64,000 nt of DNA from contig JALNTX010000001.1 in assembly GCA_035726825.1 (NCBI GenBank), forward strand, positions 434,001-498,000. Reading direction: 5' to 3'. The notes under the pieces were generated by a model. The model did no database searches and had not been told where the DNA came from. It saw nothing but the letters and a program-made list of their open reading frames with translations. This DNA comes from Pseudocitrobacter sp913778145. Lineage in GTDB: Bacteria > Pseudomonadota > Gammaproteobacteria > Enterobacterales > Enterobacteriaceae. Below, in pieces: positions 8,693-17,140 of this stretch; within the stretch, counting starts at the first letter, position 1; each line of letters starts with the position of its first letter. Both the position numbers and the translations under genes were made by a program.

Positions 8693-9223
8693 ATGAAAAT
8701 GAATAAAGTTGCTATGGCTGTAGCGTTCACCGCTGCAATGAGCTCCATGTCTGTATTAGCTGACACCACCAATGGTCAGATTGAATTTCAGGGTGAGTTG
8801 GTAAATACCGCTTGTGGCCTGGCTGCTAATTCAAGCCCGGTAAGCGTTGATTTCGGTCAGATTCCAGTATCTGCGCTGGCTAACGGTGCTCGTGCCGGTA
8901 ATGTGCAGAAAAATATTGAACTGCAGGATTGCGATACTACTGTCGCAACCAGCGCAGTGGTTTCCTACACCCCGACCACCATCAACCCGTCTGACGATAC
9001 GCTGGCAGCCTTCACTTCCGGCACCGCTTCTGGCGCAGGTATTGGTCTGCGTGACAGCGCAAGCCAGGATGTTGTTTGGGGCCAGGGTACCAGCGCAGTT
9101 CAACTGGTAAACGGTACTAACACGATTCCTTTCGTGGCCTATCTGAAAGCTGACAACGACGCGAACACCGTTACTGCTGGTGCTTTCCAGTCCACCGTTA
9201 ACTTCCAGATCGATTACCAGTAA
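8693..9223 (+). CDS. Major fimbrial subunit, type 1 (FimA-like)
   Basis: 176 residues; the start could be Met1 (8693) or Met3 (8699). A signal peptide ends near residue 23 (SVLA/DTT). The mature protein has the pilin pattern: a Cys in NTACGL and a partner in LQDCD, the DFGQIP strand, GAGIGLRD, and a C-terminal beta strand ending in FQIDYQ with the penultimate Tyr used in donor-strand exchange. It is the first gene of a seven-gene chaperone/usher operon and is followed by a strong hairpin, which fits higher expression of the major subunit. Confidence 0.9.
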   Translation: MKMNKVAMAVAFTAAMSSMSVLADTTNGQIEFQGELVNTACGLAANSSPVSVDFGQIPVSALANGARAGNVQKNIELQDCDTTVATSAVVSYTPTTINPSDDTLAAFTSGTASGAGIGLRDSASQDVVWGQGTSAVQLVNGTNTIPFVAYLKADNDANTVTAGAFQSTVNFQIDYQ

Positions 9224-9240
9224 TCATAAGGAAGTGCCTG

Positions 9241-9262
9241 GTGCGGGGAGCATTCCCCGCAC
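9241..9262 (+). other. Hairpin after the major pilin gene
   Basis: Perfect 9 bp stem GTGCGGGGA / TCCCCGCAC with a four-base loop and no T run. It sits between the major subunit and the second fimbrial gene, where many pilus operons carry an mRNA-processing or partial-termination stem that raises major-subunit mRNA over downstream genes. Confidence 0.65.
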
Positions 9263-9293
9263 TGTGCGCAGATAACACTGACAGGGGAGCCAC

Positions 9294-9842
9294 ATGAAAA
9301 TAAGTCAATCGCTCTTATTACCGTTTGTGTCATGTGTGCTACTGAGTGCCTCATTCACTCAGGCCTCAACAATGACCCCAGGGAAATTGGCAATGAACGG
9401 CGAACTCATTGAGGCGGCCTGCAGTATTAACCCTAATAGTCGCGATATTGGGATTGAATTTGGCGATATTTCTGCCCATTCGTTGAATATGAACGACGAA
9501 GGTATATTGACGCATCCTTTTTTTGTGCAACTGATGGGATGCTCCATTGTAATAAAAGGAAATGCGCAGAATCAGTATCCCTTTGCCAATGTGACGTTCA
9601 TTGGTGATACATCTGCAAGCGATCCCACTGCTCTGCTCACTAACGGTGATGCAGATGGCGTAGGTATTCGTTTACGCGATCAGTATGGTGAAATTCTCAC
9701 ATTGGGAAAACCATCACCAGGATACGAATTGAGCGATGAAGATAATATTCTGAAATTTACAGCATCGCTTATCCCCGTAAAACAACATATTAAAACGGGT
9801 GAATTTTATGCTACAGCGCGTTTTTTCATTGATTACAACTAA
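9294..9842 (+). CDS. Fimbrial subunit 2 (pilin-like)
   Basis: 182 residues with a signal peptide of about 24 residues (SASFTQA). Pilin features: Cys pair (AACSIN and LMGCSI), EFGDISAHS, GVGIRLRD, and C-terminal strand ARFFIDYN with a penultimate Tyr. More divergent and more AT-rich than the first subunit. Its position before the usher is where a second structural or length-control subunit is often found; the exact role is inferred. Confidence 0.85.
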   Translation: MKISQSLLLPFVSCVLLSASFTQASTMTPGKLAMNGELIEAACSINPNSRDIGIEFGDISAHSLNMNDEGILTHPFFVQLMGCSIVIKGNAQNQYPFANVTFIGDTSASDPTALLTNGDADGVGIRLRDQYGEILTLGKPSPGYELSDEDNILKFTASLIPVKQHIKTGEFYATARFFIDYN

Positions 9843-9902
9843 TTCGTGATTAATCCGTAGCGGGATACTTCGTATTTCAATGGTTTATTCAGGACGAAAA
9901 AC

Positions 9903-12383
9903 ATGTCGGTAAAATTAAAAACAAGAATATCGATAATTGCTATCAAGGTGATTATGTTCTGCTATTGCTCCACCGGATATGCAGACGACAGCGTTGAATT
10001 TAATACCGACGTCCTGGATGCTGCCGATCGTACGCATGTTGATCTCACGCGCTTCTCGACAGACAACTACGTGACGCCTGGAACCTACCTGCTCGATATC
10101 CGCATAAACAGCCAACCGGTCGGGCAAGAGAAGATCCAGTACGTTGCCGTATCTGAAGGTAAGAGCAGTCAGCCCTGCATTAGTGGCGATCTGCTGGCCA
10201 AACTCGCTCTAAAAGAGGATGCGCTGCTGCAGGTTAAGCAGGTCTATGAGAATTGCTATTCACTACAAAGTCTGGCTGGCGCCAAATTAACTAACTATGC
10301 CGGGGTACTGGATATCACCGTCCCACAGGCATGGATGAAATATAACGATCCAAACTGGACTCCGCCAGAGCGCTGGGACCAGGGCATTGCCGGTGCAATT
10401 TTCGACTACAGCCTGAGCGGACAGCTGACTCGCCAGTTTGATGGTAGTGAAAACTACAACTCGGTATCGGGTTATGGTCAGGCCGGCGTCAACGTCGGGG
10501 CCTGGCGCGTTCGGGGCGAATATCAGACCAACTACTCAAGTAGTAATCACCAGTTTGATTTCGACTGGAACCAGTTTTACGCCTATCGCCCGCTACCAAC
10601 CATGGCCGCGAAGCTTACCGTCGGCGAAATCTACCTTAACTCTCAGGTTTTCGACACGCTGCGCTTTACCGGTGCCAACCTTGCGAGCGACGAGCGCATG
10701 CTGCCGCCAGCATTGCAGGGTTATGCACCTGAAATTCACGGAATTGCCAAAAGCAGTGCCCGGGTGACTGTTAGCCAAAGCGGCCGTGTTATTTATGAAA
10801 CGACCGTTCCGGCTGGGCCATTTAATATTCAGGATCTTCGTAGTTCCGTGCGCGGGACGCTGGACGTGCGTGTTGAAGAGCAGGATGGCTCCGTCTCGTC
10901 ATTTCAGGTTAATACGGCCAACATCCCGTATCTGACCCGCCCAGGCTACGTACGCTACAACATCTCAGGCGGGACGCCATCGCGCTATAACCATAAGTTT
11001 CAGGGGCCGTCTTTTGTCTCAGGTGATTTTTCCTGGGGGATAAGTAATGCATGGTCGCTGTATGGCGGCTTACAAACATCCGGCGAAGAGTACACCGCAT
11101 CTTCCGTAGGTATTGGCCGTGACCTGAGCATACTGGGCGCCATTTCTGTCGATGCGACAGAATCCTGGAGCCGTCAGCGTGATGGACAACGCTTAAAAGG
11201 CACGTCATGGAAACTGAGCTACGCCAAAACATTTGATGAATACAACAGTGCCATCACCTTTGCGGGCTATCGCTTCTCTGAAGAGAACTTCCGCTCAATG
11301 GCCCAGTATCTGGACGACCGCTATCAGGGTTTTGACAATCTGGGACGAGAGAAAGAGATCTATACCATCACCGGTAATAAAACATTCTGGGCAGGAGAAG
11401 CCGGAAAATCGACCACGCTGTTTCTGACCTATACCCACCAAAATTATTGGGATAAGCGCAGCCAGGATCGTTACGGCGTATCCGTTGGCCGTTCTTTCCG
11501 TATCGGCGAGATAAGCGGTATCAGCGCCAACCTCTCCGCCTATCGTACGGATTACCAGGGCCGCCGTGATGATTCCATCGCATTCTCGCTATCGGTACCG
11601 ATTGGCGACAACAAATGGGCGGGTCTGGATATTCAAAGCAATAACGGCAAAACCAGCCCCATGGCGTCCTACACCGATAACAGCGATTACAACAATTTGT
11701 GGCGCATTCGTGCCGGTGCCAGCCAAAGCGGATATGCCAACGTTGATGGCTACTACCAGCATCGTTCACAACTTGCAGAAATCAATACGAATGCCAGCTA
11801 TCAGCAAGGCCATTACATGGCGCTTAGCAGCACGTTGCGCGGTGGATTTACGGCCACACGTCACGGCGCAGCCATGCATAACAGCGGCGCAACGCTTAAT
11901 ACGGCCCGCATGATGGTCGACACCAATGGTATCGCTGGCGTCCCGCTCAACGGCCAAAAAGCGCGTACCAATCTCTTTGGTATCGCCGTGGTACCGGACG
12001 TCGTGAGCTACAACAGCTTTGACACGCGTGTGGACGTCGATGCGATGGATAGCGATATCGAACCCTCAAAAGCCATCAGCACGACCACGCTTACGGAAGG
12101 TGCAATTGGTTATCAGGCCTTTGGTATGGCGAAGGGGATGAAAATGATGGGGAATATTCGACTGGCCGATAACAGCACTCCGCCATTTGGCGCAGAAGTC
12201 TATAACGCCGATGGCGTCAGCGTTGCGATGGTGCTGGAAGATGGAAAAGCCTGGCTGGCGGGCGTTAACCCGGATGAAACACTGCGTGTGAATTGGGGCG
12301 GTAAGGATCAGTGCAAGGTCAGCATACCGGCATTGTCCGGCAGCAACAGCACGCTATCAGGCGCACTGCTGCCGTGCCGCTAA
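9903..12383 (+). CDS. Outer-membrane fimbrial usher
   Basis: 826 residues, normal for FimD-family ushers. N-terminal signal segment, then the periplasmic domain that recruits chaperone-subunit complexes (FNTDVLDAADRTHVDLTRF), the 24-strand barrel with plug, and C-terminal domains ending in a Cys-containing segment (DQCKVSI ... LPCR). The central segment GYAPEIHGIAKSSARV is the conserved usher signature. Lies 60 bases after subunit 2 and 42 bases before the chaperone. Confidence 0.95.
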   Translation: MSVKLKTRISIIAIKVIMFCYCSTGYADDSVEFNTDVLDAADRTHVDLTRFSTDNYVTPGTYLLDIRINSQPVGQEKIQYVAVSEGKSSQPCISGDLLAKLALKEDALLQVKQVYENCYSLQSLAGAKLTNYAGVLDITVPQAWMKYNDPNWTPPERWDQGIAGAIFDYSLSGQLTRQFDGSENYNSVSGYGQAGVNVGAWRVRGEYQTNYSSSNHQFDFDWNQFYAYRPLPTMAAKLTVGEIYLNSQVFDTLRFTGANLASDERMLPPALQGYAPEIHGIAKSSARVTVSQSGRVIYETTVPAGPFNIQDLRSSVRGTLDVRVEEQDGSVSSFQVNTANIPYLTRPGYVRYNISGGTPSRYNHKFQGPSFVSGDFSWGISNAWSLYGGLQTSGEEYTASSVGIGRDLSILGAISVDATESWSRQRDGQRLKGTSWKLSYAKTFDEYNSAITFAGYRFSEENFRSMAQYLDDRYQGFDNLGREKEIYTITGNKTFWAGEAGKSTTLFLTYTHQNYWDKRSQDRYGVSVGRSFRIGEISGISANLSAYRTDYQGRRDDSIAFSLSVPIGDNKWAGLDIQSNNGKTSPMASYTDNSDYNNLWRIRAGASQSGYANVDGYYQHRSQLAEINTNASYQQGHYMALSSTLRGGFTATRHGAAMHNSGATLNTARMMVDTNGIAGVPLNGQKARTNLFGIAVVPDVVSYNSFDTRVDVDAMDSDIEPSKAISTTTLTEGAIGYQAFGMAKGMKMMGNIRLADNSTPPFGAEVYNADGVSVAMVLEDGKAWLAGVNPDETLRVNWGGKDQCKVSIPALSGSNSTLSGALLPCR

Positions 12384-12425
12384 AACGCTTAAATAAATTT
12401 ATCTCATTGTTATAAAAGGCTAAAA

Positions 12426-13166
12426 ATGAGCATGAAAAGAAATAATGGCCGCTGGATAGCAGGCATGATGCTGAGCGTTCTCAGCAGCTATGCGCAGGCT
12501 GGCGTCTCACTTGATCGCACACGCGTCATCATTACCGAAAAAGACGCTTCAGCGAGCGCGAATTTATCCAATACCAGCCCGGATATTCCTTTTCTGGCGC
12601 AGTCATGGGTAGAAGATGAAAAAGGCAACCGGATCACCTCTCCACTGGTTGTGCTTCCCCCTTTGCAGCGTATCAATGGCGGACAAAAAGGGATTGCCCG
12701 CGTCACCAAAACCGATGGGGTAGAAAAACTGCCGCAGGACAGAGAGAGCCTTTTTTATCTCAACGTTCGGGAAATTCCGCCTAAGCCGGATAAACCTAAC
12801 GTACTGCAACTGGCCATGCAATCGCGCATCAAGCTGTTTTATCGACCGGCTGCGATCATCCCCAAAAGCAAGAGTGAAATCTGGCAAGACCAGGTGACGT
12901 TCCTGAAAAACGGCGCACAAATGACGGCACAGAATCCGACGCCGTATTACGTCACCATCATCGGACTTTCTAAAGCGGGTCAGAAAATTACCCGTTTCCC
13001 GGGAATTATGATCGCACCGAAATCAAGCCAACAATTTGCCATTACGGATGCGGGTGTCGGTGAGTTTTCAATGATGTACGTGAATGACTACGGCGGCCAT
13101 CCCGAGCTGAAATACCGTTGCGATGGCAGTACCTGTAAAGCGTTACCCGCAGCTCAACAGGATTAA
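12426..13166 (+). CDS. Periplasmic fimbrial chaperone
   Basis: 246 residues with a signal peptide ending near SYAQA. PapD/FimC family: two immunoglobulin-like domains, first strand GVSLDRTRVII, the subunit-anchoring region with LFYLNVREIPP, then the RIKLFYRP linker motif. Two late cysteines (YRCDGSTCK) can form the C-terminal disulfide seen in some chaperones. It caps pilin subunits and delivers them to the usher encoded just upstream. Confidence 0.95.
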   Translation: MSMKRNNGRWIAGMMLSVLSSYAQAGVSLDRTRVIITEKDASASANLSNTSPDIPFLAQSWVEDEKGNRITSPLVVLPPLQRINGGQKGIARVTKTDGVEKLPQDRESLFYLNVREIPPKPDKPNVLQLAMQSRIKLFYRPAAIIPKSKSEIWQDQVTFLKNGAQMTAQNPTPYYVTIIGLSKAGQKITRFPGIMIAPKSSQQFAITDAGVGEFSMMYVNDYGGHPELKYRCDGSTCKALPAAQQD

Positions 13167-13184
13167 CACAAAAGGAAACTGGCA

Positions 13185-13808
13185 ATGCGAAATCGATATT
13201 CCTTAATTGCGCTTCTGACCTTAAGCATCGCGGCAAATGCCTGGGCAAGTACGCCGTTGTTGCCTCAGCAAAACGATCAGGATCATAGCGGTGAAGATAG
13301 CGGCATTGTCCGGTTCCATGGCTCCGTTTTCGCTTCACCTTGCGTGATGGCGATGCAAAGCCGTATCCAGGATGTTGAGATGGGTGAAATTAGCGCGCGC
13401 CGTTTCCATCAGGCAGGAGATCGCAGCCAACCGGTACTGATAAAAGTCTATTTAAAAGATTGTCTGAAAGGGGCATCGATGGTTAGGGGAAGCGTCGCGT
13501 CTAAAACCACCGGCAACAACTGGCGGGCCTGGACCACCGGTGAACAAGCGGTTCAGCTGACGTTTATTGGCGAGTCTGACGACATCAACACTCAATTATT
13601 ACACACCGAAGGCAGCACGCGTGGCGCAGGCATTCGACTGCTTGATGCGGATGGTAAACCGCTCGAACTCAATCAGACGGAGCGCCCCTATCTGGTAAAA
13701 ACAGGCGATAGCGAATTGACCTTTATGGCCGCGCTGGAAGCAACAACAACCCGCGTTAGCGCCGGGGATTTCCGCGGTTTGATTCGCCTGAAAATGGAGT
13801 ACTTATGA
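13185..13808 (+). CDS. Minor fimbrial subunit
   Basis: 207 residues, signal peptide ending near ANAWA. Pilin-like fold: Cys in ASPCVMA and in LKDCLKG, MGEISARRF strand, AGIRLLDADGK, and a C-terminal strand ending KMEYL with a penultimate Tyr. The Asp/Gln-rich stretch after the signal peptide is unusually long. Its stop overlaps the adhesin start (ATGA). Position suggests a tip-adaptor role like FimF/FimG, by inference. Confidence 0.85.
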   Translation: MRNRYSLIALLTLSIAANAWASTPLLPQQNDQDHSGEDSGIVRFHGSVFASPCVMAMQSRIQDVEMGEISARRFHQAGDRSQPVLIKVYLKDCLKGASMVRGSVASKTTGNNWRAWTTGEQAVQLTFIGESDDINTQLLHTEGSTRGAGIRLLDADGKPLELNQTERPYLVKTGDSELTFMAALEATTTRVSAGDFRGLIRLKMEYL

Positions 13809-14851
13809 TGAAGTTCGCGGCTTTTTTTCCGTGTTGCAGCAGCCTGGCACTGGCGCTCATGTCTTTTAGTGCTCAAGCGGCGCTGGATGGCGAGATCGTT
13901 CCGGTCAACGGTACATATCAATACCTGATTAATGTTGAAAATCAGGATATCACCTCTAACCAGGCCGGAGTGACAATCCCCAACGAATTCGATCTCGATG
14001 GCATGTTTCAGGGAAGGGCGTATTGCAGCCAGTCGATGACGAATCAACCGGTTTACTACATGTCGGAAGCGACACTGACGCAATCAGGTAGCAGCGCGGG
14101 TTATCTGAAGCTAAACGACTATATGGATGTCAAAATTGAGATCTATATCGGCGGGGAACTCCGGGAGTACAAAACCGTTCCGTTTAGCGCTATTTCCAAC
14201 AATGCTTATCAGAACAATTGCACACCACCTTCCACCGTTCTGGCGAACAGCTTTACGTCGGGCGCAAAAGGCCGGGTGACCTTTATGATAACCAAACCAA
14301 TCATCAATGGCGTTAACCTACAGGGCGCGGAGATCGCACGCTTATATGGCCGTCTGGGCGCAGGTGCGATGGGCCAAACGGCACTGTCTCAGATTACCAT
14401 CGCCTCTGGCGTAATAACCGTACCGGATAAATGCACGGTAAACCAGGGGACGCCAATCGTGGTCGACTTTGGCACCATACCGGGAACCGGTAACATGCTT
14501 AATGGTTCCAATTACAGCCAAAACGTTCCTATTCACGTGAAATGTGAAGGCGGCAGTTTCTCTTCAGGTGCGCTCAATATCAAGCTCGGGATCCAACAAG
14601 CAGACCCCGCCTTTGACGACGGAAAATACCTGAGCACAACAGGATCGGTCGATCGCTCTGAACTGGGTATTTCGCTTAAGGACACATCCGGCAATGCGGT
14701 TGCACCAAACACGTTTTACAACGTGCCGGGCTTCTCTAACAACGAGGGCGACTGGAATCTTATTGCCGCGCCCATTGCCAAAAGCAGCACCTCCGTGATT
14801 CCTGAAGGGGAATTCCACTCATCAGCGACCGTCGTCGCCGAGTTCCAGTAG
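13805..14851 (+). CDS. Two-domain fimbrial tip adhesin
   Basis: 348 residues, about twice the size of the pilins, as for FimH-like adhesins. Signal peptide to about residue 26 (SFSAQA), an N-terminal lectin-like domain with cysteines in AYCSQS and NNCTPP, then a pilin domain from about residue 215 starting VPDKCTVNQGTP with VDFGTIP and a second Cys in HVKCEGG, ending ATVVAEFQ. The receptor is unknown. Translationally coupled to the preceding subunit gene. Confidence 0.87.
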   Translation: MMKFAAFFPCCSSLALALMSFSAQAALDGEIVPVNGTYQYLINVENQDITSNQAGVTIPNEFDLDGMFQGRAYCSQSMTNQPVYYMSEATLTQSGSSAGYLKLNDYMDVKIEIYIGGELREYKTVPFSAISNNAYQNNCTPPSTVLANSFTSGAKGRVTFMITKPIINGVNLQGAEIARLYGRLGAGAMGQTALSQITIASGVITVPDKCTVNQGTPIVVDFGTIPGTGNMLNGSNYSQNVPIHVKCEGGSFSSGALNIKLGIQQADPAFDDGKYLSTTGSVDRSELGISLKDTSGNAVAPNTFYNVPGFSNNEGDWNLIAAPIAKSSTSVIPEGEFHSSATVVAEFQ

Positions 14852-14856
14852 GGGGA

Positions 14857-15408
14857 ATGATGCGAAAGTTAATCGTAAGCGCACTGGCACTGCTGGCTAT
14901 TTCCCCTTCTTTTTCTGTGCTGGCAATGGGGGAGCTGATTGGTGGAGACCTGAGCTTCAAAGGGGTCGTTGTCGCCTACCCGTGCAGTATTGCACCTGAA
15001 TCGGAGCGTGTACCGGTAGATTTCGGTGAAATCTCCACAAAATCACTCTATGCCACAGGCAAAAGCACCCCGGTACCATTTTCTATTAAATTGCAAAACT
15101 GTAACCCCGGCGTTTTTAACGCCGTTACCGTGACATTTAGCGGAACGGAAAATAGCAATATGACCGATCGATTAGCGATAAAAGCCGTCACGCCTGGCAA
15201 TGCCGGGGGAATCGGAATAGGGTTACTGGAAAGCGACCAGACGCCCATTAAGTTGGATGTACCGACCAATGCGACGGCAATTACCGACACGGCACTGCAG
15301 CTTAATTTTTTAGCCTTTGTCGAAGGTGAACCGGATGCGTTATCCGGGGGCACGCTCACCACAGGGCCCTTTACCGCCACAGCAAACTATACGTTGAATT
15401 ATCAGTAA
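14857..15408 (+). CDS. Fimbrial subunit (terminal gene of the pilus set)
   Basis: 183 residues (Met1 at 14857 or Met2 at 14860). Signal peptide ends near SVLA. Pilin pattern: AYPCSIAP, VDFGEISTKSL, LQNCNPG, GIGIGLLES, and C-terminal strand ANYTLNYQ with penultimate Tyr. It lies 5 bases after the adhesin stop, and the regulator gene starts about 23 bases later. Probably a minor adaptor or an alternative shaft subunit. Confidence 0.85.
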   Translation: MMRKLIVSALALLAISPSFSVLAMGELIGGDLSFKGVVVAYPCSIAPESERVPVDFGEISTKSLYATGKSTPVPFSIKLQNCNPGVFNAVTVTFSGTENSNMTDRLAIKAVTPGNAGGIGIGLLESDQTPIKLDVPTNATAITDTALQLNFLAFVEGEPDALSGGTLTTGPFTATANYTLNYQ

Positions 15409-15431
15409 TTGCCCCTGAAAGGATTTTGGGA

Positions 15432-16094
15432 ATGATGCATCAATATTTCCTTTACGACAAGAATGTCTTTTTCACAGAAGGAATGAAAACGGTACTGTGT
15501 GATTTTATTGATCAGCAAAGCGCTATTTCCTGCTCTGATAACTTTTCACAACTGGTTAATGTACTGGAAGATGTGAATAATGATAAACACATCAATTGGA
15601 TCCTTTGCGACCTGGACAGTTTGCCGTCAGATCGTTTTACAGTATTGAGCACACTGAAAAAGCATTATCAGGAAAGGCATAAAAAGTTGGTTATCTTGCT
15701 AAATAAAAGCAGTTTACCGTTCTTTTTTGCACTCTATTCTTTGCTGCCGAATGCAAACTGGCTATTGAAAAGTGAGTCGATAAAAAGCATCACCACTTTT
15801 TTCAAAGAGTTATTAAACAGCAAACAGGAAAACAATTGTTTTAGTGATACGTTGACCTGGTACATTCGGAAAGAGCTGCGAAATAATAATGCCGACAGAA
15901 TCATATCCAGTGATGAACTATGGTTGATAGAAGAAATATTCAAAGGCAAATCACTTTCACAGATAGCCCATGAAGTCAGCGTTGATGTGCGTCGATTAAG
16001 TCTCATCAAACGCCATTTAATGCGAAAGTTAAAAATAGAGAACAACATTGCGTTATTTAATGCATTTAAAGTTCTTATCGCACCTTCGCCGTAA
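15432..16094 (+). CDS. FimZ/RcsB-type LuxR-family regulator
   Basis: 220 residues from the ATG at 15432 (AAAGGA nine bases upstream); an in-frame TTG lies slightly earlier. The N-terminus resembles a receiver domain (NWILCDLDSLPSD could hold the acceptor Asp). Residues about 155-215 form a LuxR-type HTH (SSDELWLIEEIFKGKS, LSQIAHEVSVD, LMRKLKIENN). AT-rich compared with the pilin genes. It lies at the junction of the fimbrial genes and the peptide cluster and could control either; the target is inferred. Confidence 0.8.
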   Translation: MMHQYFLYDKNVFFTEGMKTVLCDFIDQQSAISCSDNFSQLVNVLEDVNNDKHINWILCDLDSLPSDRFTVLSTLKKHYQERHKKLVILLNKSSLPFFFALYSLLPNANWLLKSESIKSITTFFKELLNSKQENNCFSDTLTWYIRKELRNNNADRIISSDELWLIEEIFKGKSLSQIAHEVSVDVRRLSLIKRHLMRKLKIENNIALFNAFKVLIAPSP

Positions 16095-16133
16095 CTCTGG
16101 TACGCGAAGATAAAGAATTTACCGGTGAATTAA

Positions 16134-16164
16134 TTGACTGGTATGTCAATGCAAGTGATTGCAT
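16134..16164 (+). promoter_or_regulatory. Two abutting 16 bp dyads upstream of the peptide gene
   Basis: TTGACTGGTATGTCAA (16134-16149, arms TTGAC/GTCAA) and ATGCAAGTGATTGCAT (16149-16164, arms ATGCAA/TTGCAT) touch each other 30 bases before the peptide start. The first contains a TTGACT that could act as a -35 element. Operator function is inferred from symmetry. Confidence 0.4.
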
Positions 16165-16193
16165 AAATTAAACCTAATGTAAGGAAATTACAG

Positions 16194-16391
16194 ATGAAAA
16201 AAATTAACTCTATCGAAGCTGCAAAAATTGTTGGCGGTTGCTGCAAAACTTGCGAAAGCACCTATGAGAACGTGACTGTTGGCGGGGTGACCTCCTGCAA
16301 ATTGATCACAACTTGCACCGACAAACACGGCTCCACCACCACGGTGCAAAATGCTGACTCCAGCAAATGTGGCGGTGTACCGAACCGTTAA
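16194..16391 (+). CDS. Double-glycine-leader six-cysteine peptide (DUF4762-like)
   Basis: 65 residues. The first 15 (MKKINSIEAAKIVGG) look like the leader of class II microcins and other peptides cut after Gly-Gly by C39 peptidases. The 50-residue core begins directly with Cys-Cys and has six cysteines (16, 17, 20, 35, 41, 59), enough for three disulfides. It resembles enterobacterial DUF4762 proteins, whose function is unknown to me. A strong TAAGGA ribosome site precedes it and a terminator-like hairpin follows. Downstream genes supply an oxidase, a C39 exporter and acyl-chain enzymes. A secreted bacteriocin or signal peptide is the best inference. Confidence 0.85.
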   Translation: MKKINSIEAAKIVGGCCKTCESTYENVTVGGVTSCKLITTCTDKHGSTTTVQNADSSKCGGVPNR

Positions 16392-16409
16392 TTTCTGAAT
16401 GGTAACACG

Positions 16410-16441
16410 ATACACAGAGGGGCTTCCCCTCTGTGTATTTT
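16410..16441 (+). terminator. Terminator-like hairpin after the peptide gene
   Basis: Perfect 13 bp stem ATACACAGAGGGG / CCCCTCTGTGTAT with a three-base loop, followed by a short TTT. Because the maturation and export genes continue on the same strand 22 bases later, it probably acts as a partial terminator. That would keep peptide mRNA in excess over enzyme mRNA. Confidence 0.75.
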
Positions 16442-16463
16442 GCTAGTTAACTTCGAGGCTGAT

Positions 16464-17135
16464 ATGACCTACCGTTACAAACGCATTAGCATCATTGGTT
16501 ACTCTTTATTATTGATCATTACTTCATCACTGATGACGGTTTTATGTTATCACCTGTTTGTATTTAACACCTTTAAGTCGGACGACAATCAAACATTACC
16601 GTTTCGTGAGATAAGTGCAGCTCAGGTAGCAAACAGTCCAATAACAGAAGAGAACAGCATTATCGAAGTCATGTCTTATGGCTGCCACTACTGTGCTGCG
16701 AACGAGGAAAACCTCTCTAATTTTGCCAAAGATCTGCCTACTGGATATGAATTTAAGTCTATTCATATTGCTGATGACGACAATGGACTGGCAGCCTTTG
16801 CCTCTGTTTTCGCCACGCTTGAAGAAATGGGCATTGAGGAAAAAATGCGTGATAGCGCATATAACGCCGTGATTACGCGTGGCATAAACATCTCAAATGA
16901 AAAAGCACTGGAAGACTGGCTGAAAAAAAATAACATCAGCGTTTCTGACTATAAACATGCGCATGATAGTAACGCGGTCAAACAACGCCTTCAGAAAATG
17001 GCTGAGATCACTAAATTCTATAACATCAACGCGACCCCTATGTTCATTATCAATAAACGCTATGTTGTCGCTCAGGACCGTGATTTCCCGGAGTTTGCAC
17101 AGCGCATGATGCAGTTGCTCGAAAAGGATAAATAA
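16464..17135 (+). CDS. Membrane-anchored DsbA-like thiol oxidoreductase
   Basis: 223 residues from the ATG at 16464; the TTG further upstream lies inside the terminator hairpin. One N-terminal membrane segment (about 9-36), then a periplasmic thioredoxin fold: active site CHYC at 74-77 in SYGCHYCAANEEN, helical insert, and cis-proline loop ATP at 190-192. CHYC differs from the CPHC of DsbA. Directly downstream of a six-cysteine peptide, a role in forming or shuffling its disulfides in the periplasm is a reasonable inference. It may need a DsbB-like partner encoded elsewhere. Confidence 0.85.
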   Translation: MTYRYKRISIIGYSLLLIITSSLMTVLCYHLFVFNTFKSDDNQTLPFREISAAQVANSPITEENSIIEVMSYGCHYCAANEENLSNFAKDLPTGYEFKSIHIADDDNGLAAFASVFATLEEMGIEEKMRDSAYNAVITRGINISNEKALEDWLKKNNISVSDYKHAHDSNAVKQRLQKMAEITKFYNINATPMFIINKRYVVAQDRDFPEFAQRMMQLLEKDK

Positions 17136-17140
17136 TCACA

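Noticed and set aside
16440..16463. TTG start adding eight residues to the DsbA-like protein
   Set aside because: The codon lies in the terminator hairpin and lacks a ribosome site; the ATG at 16464 has GAGG at proper distance.
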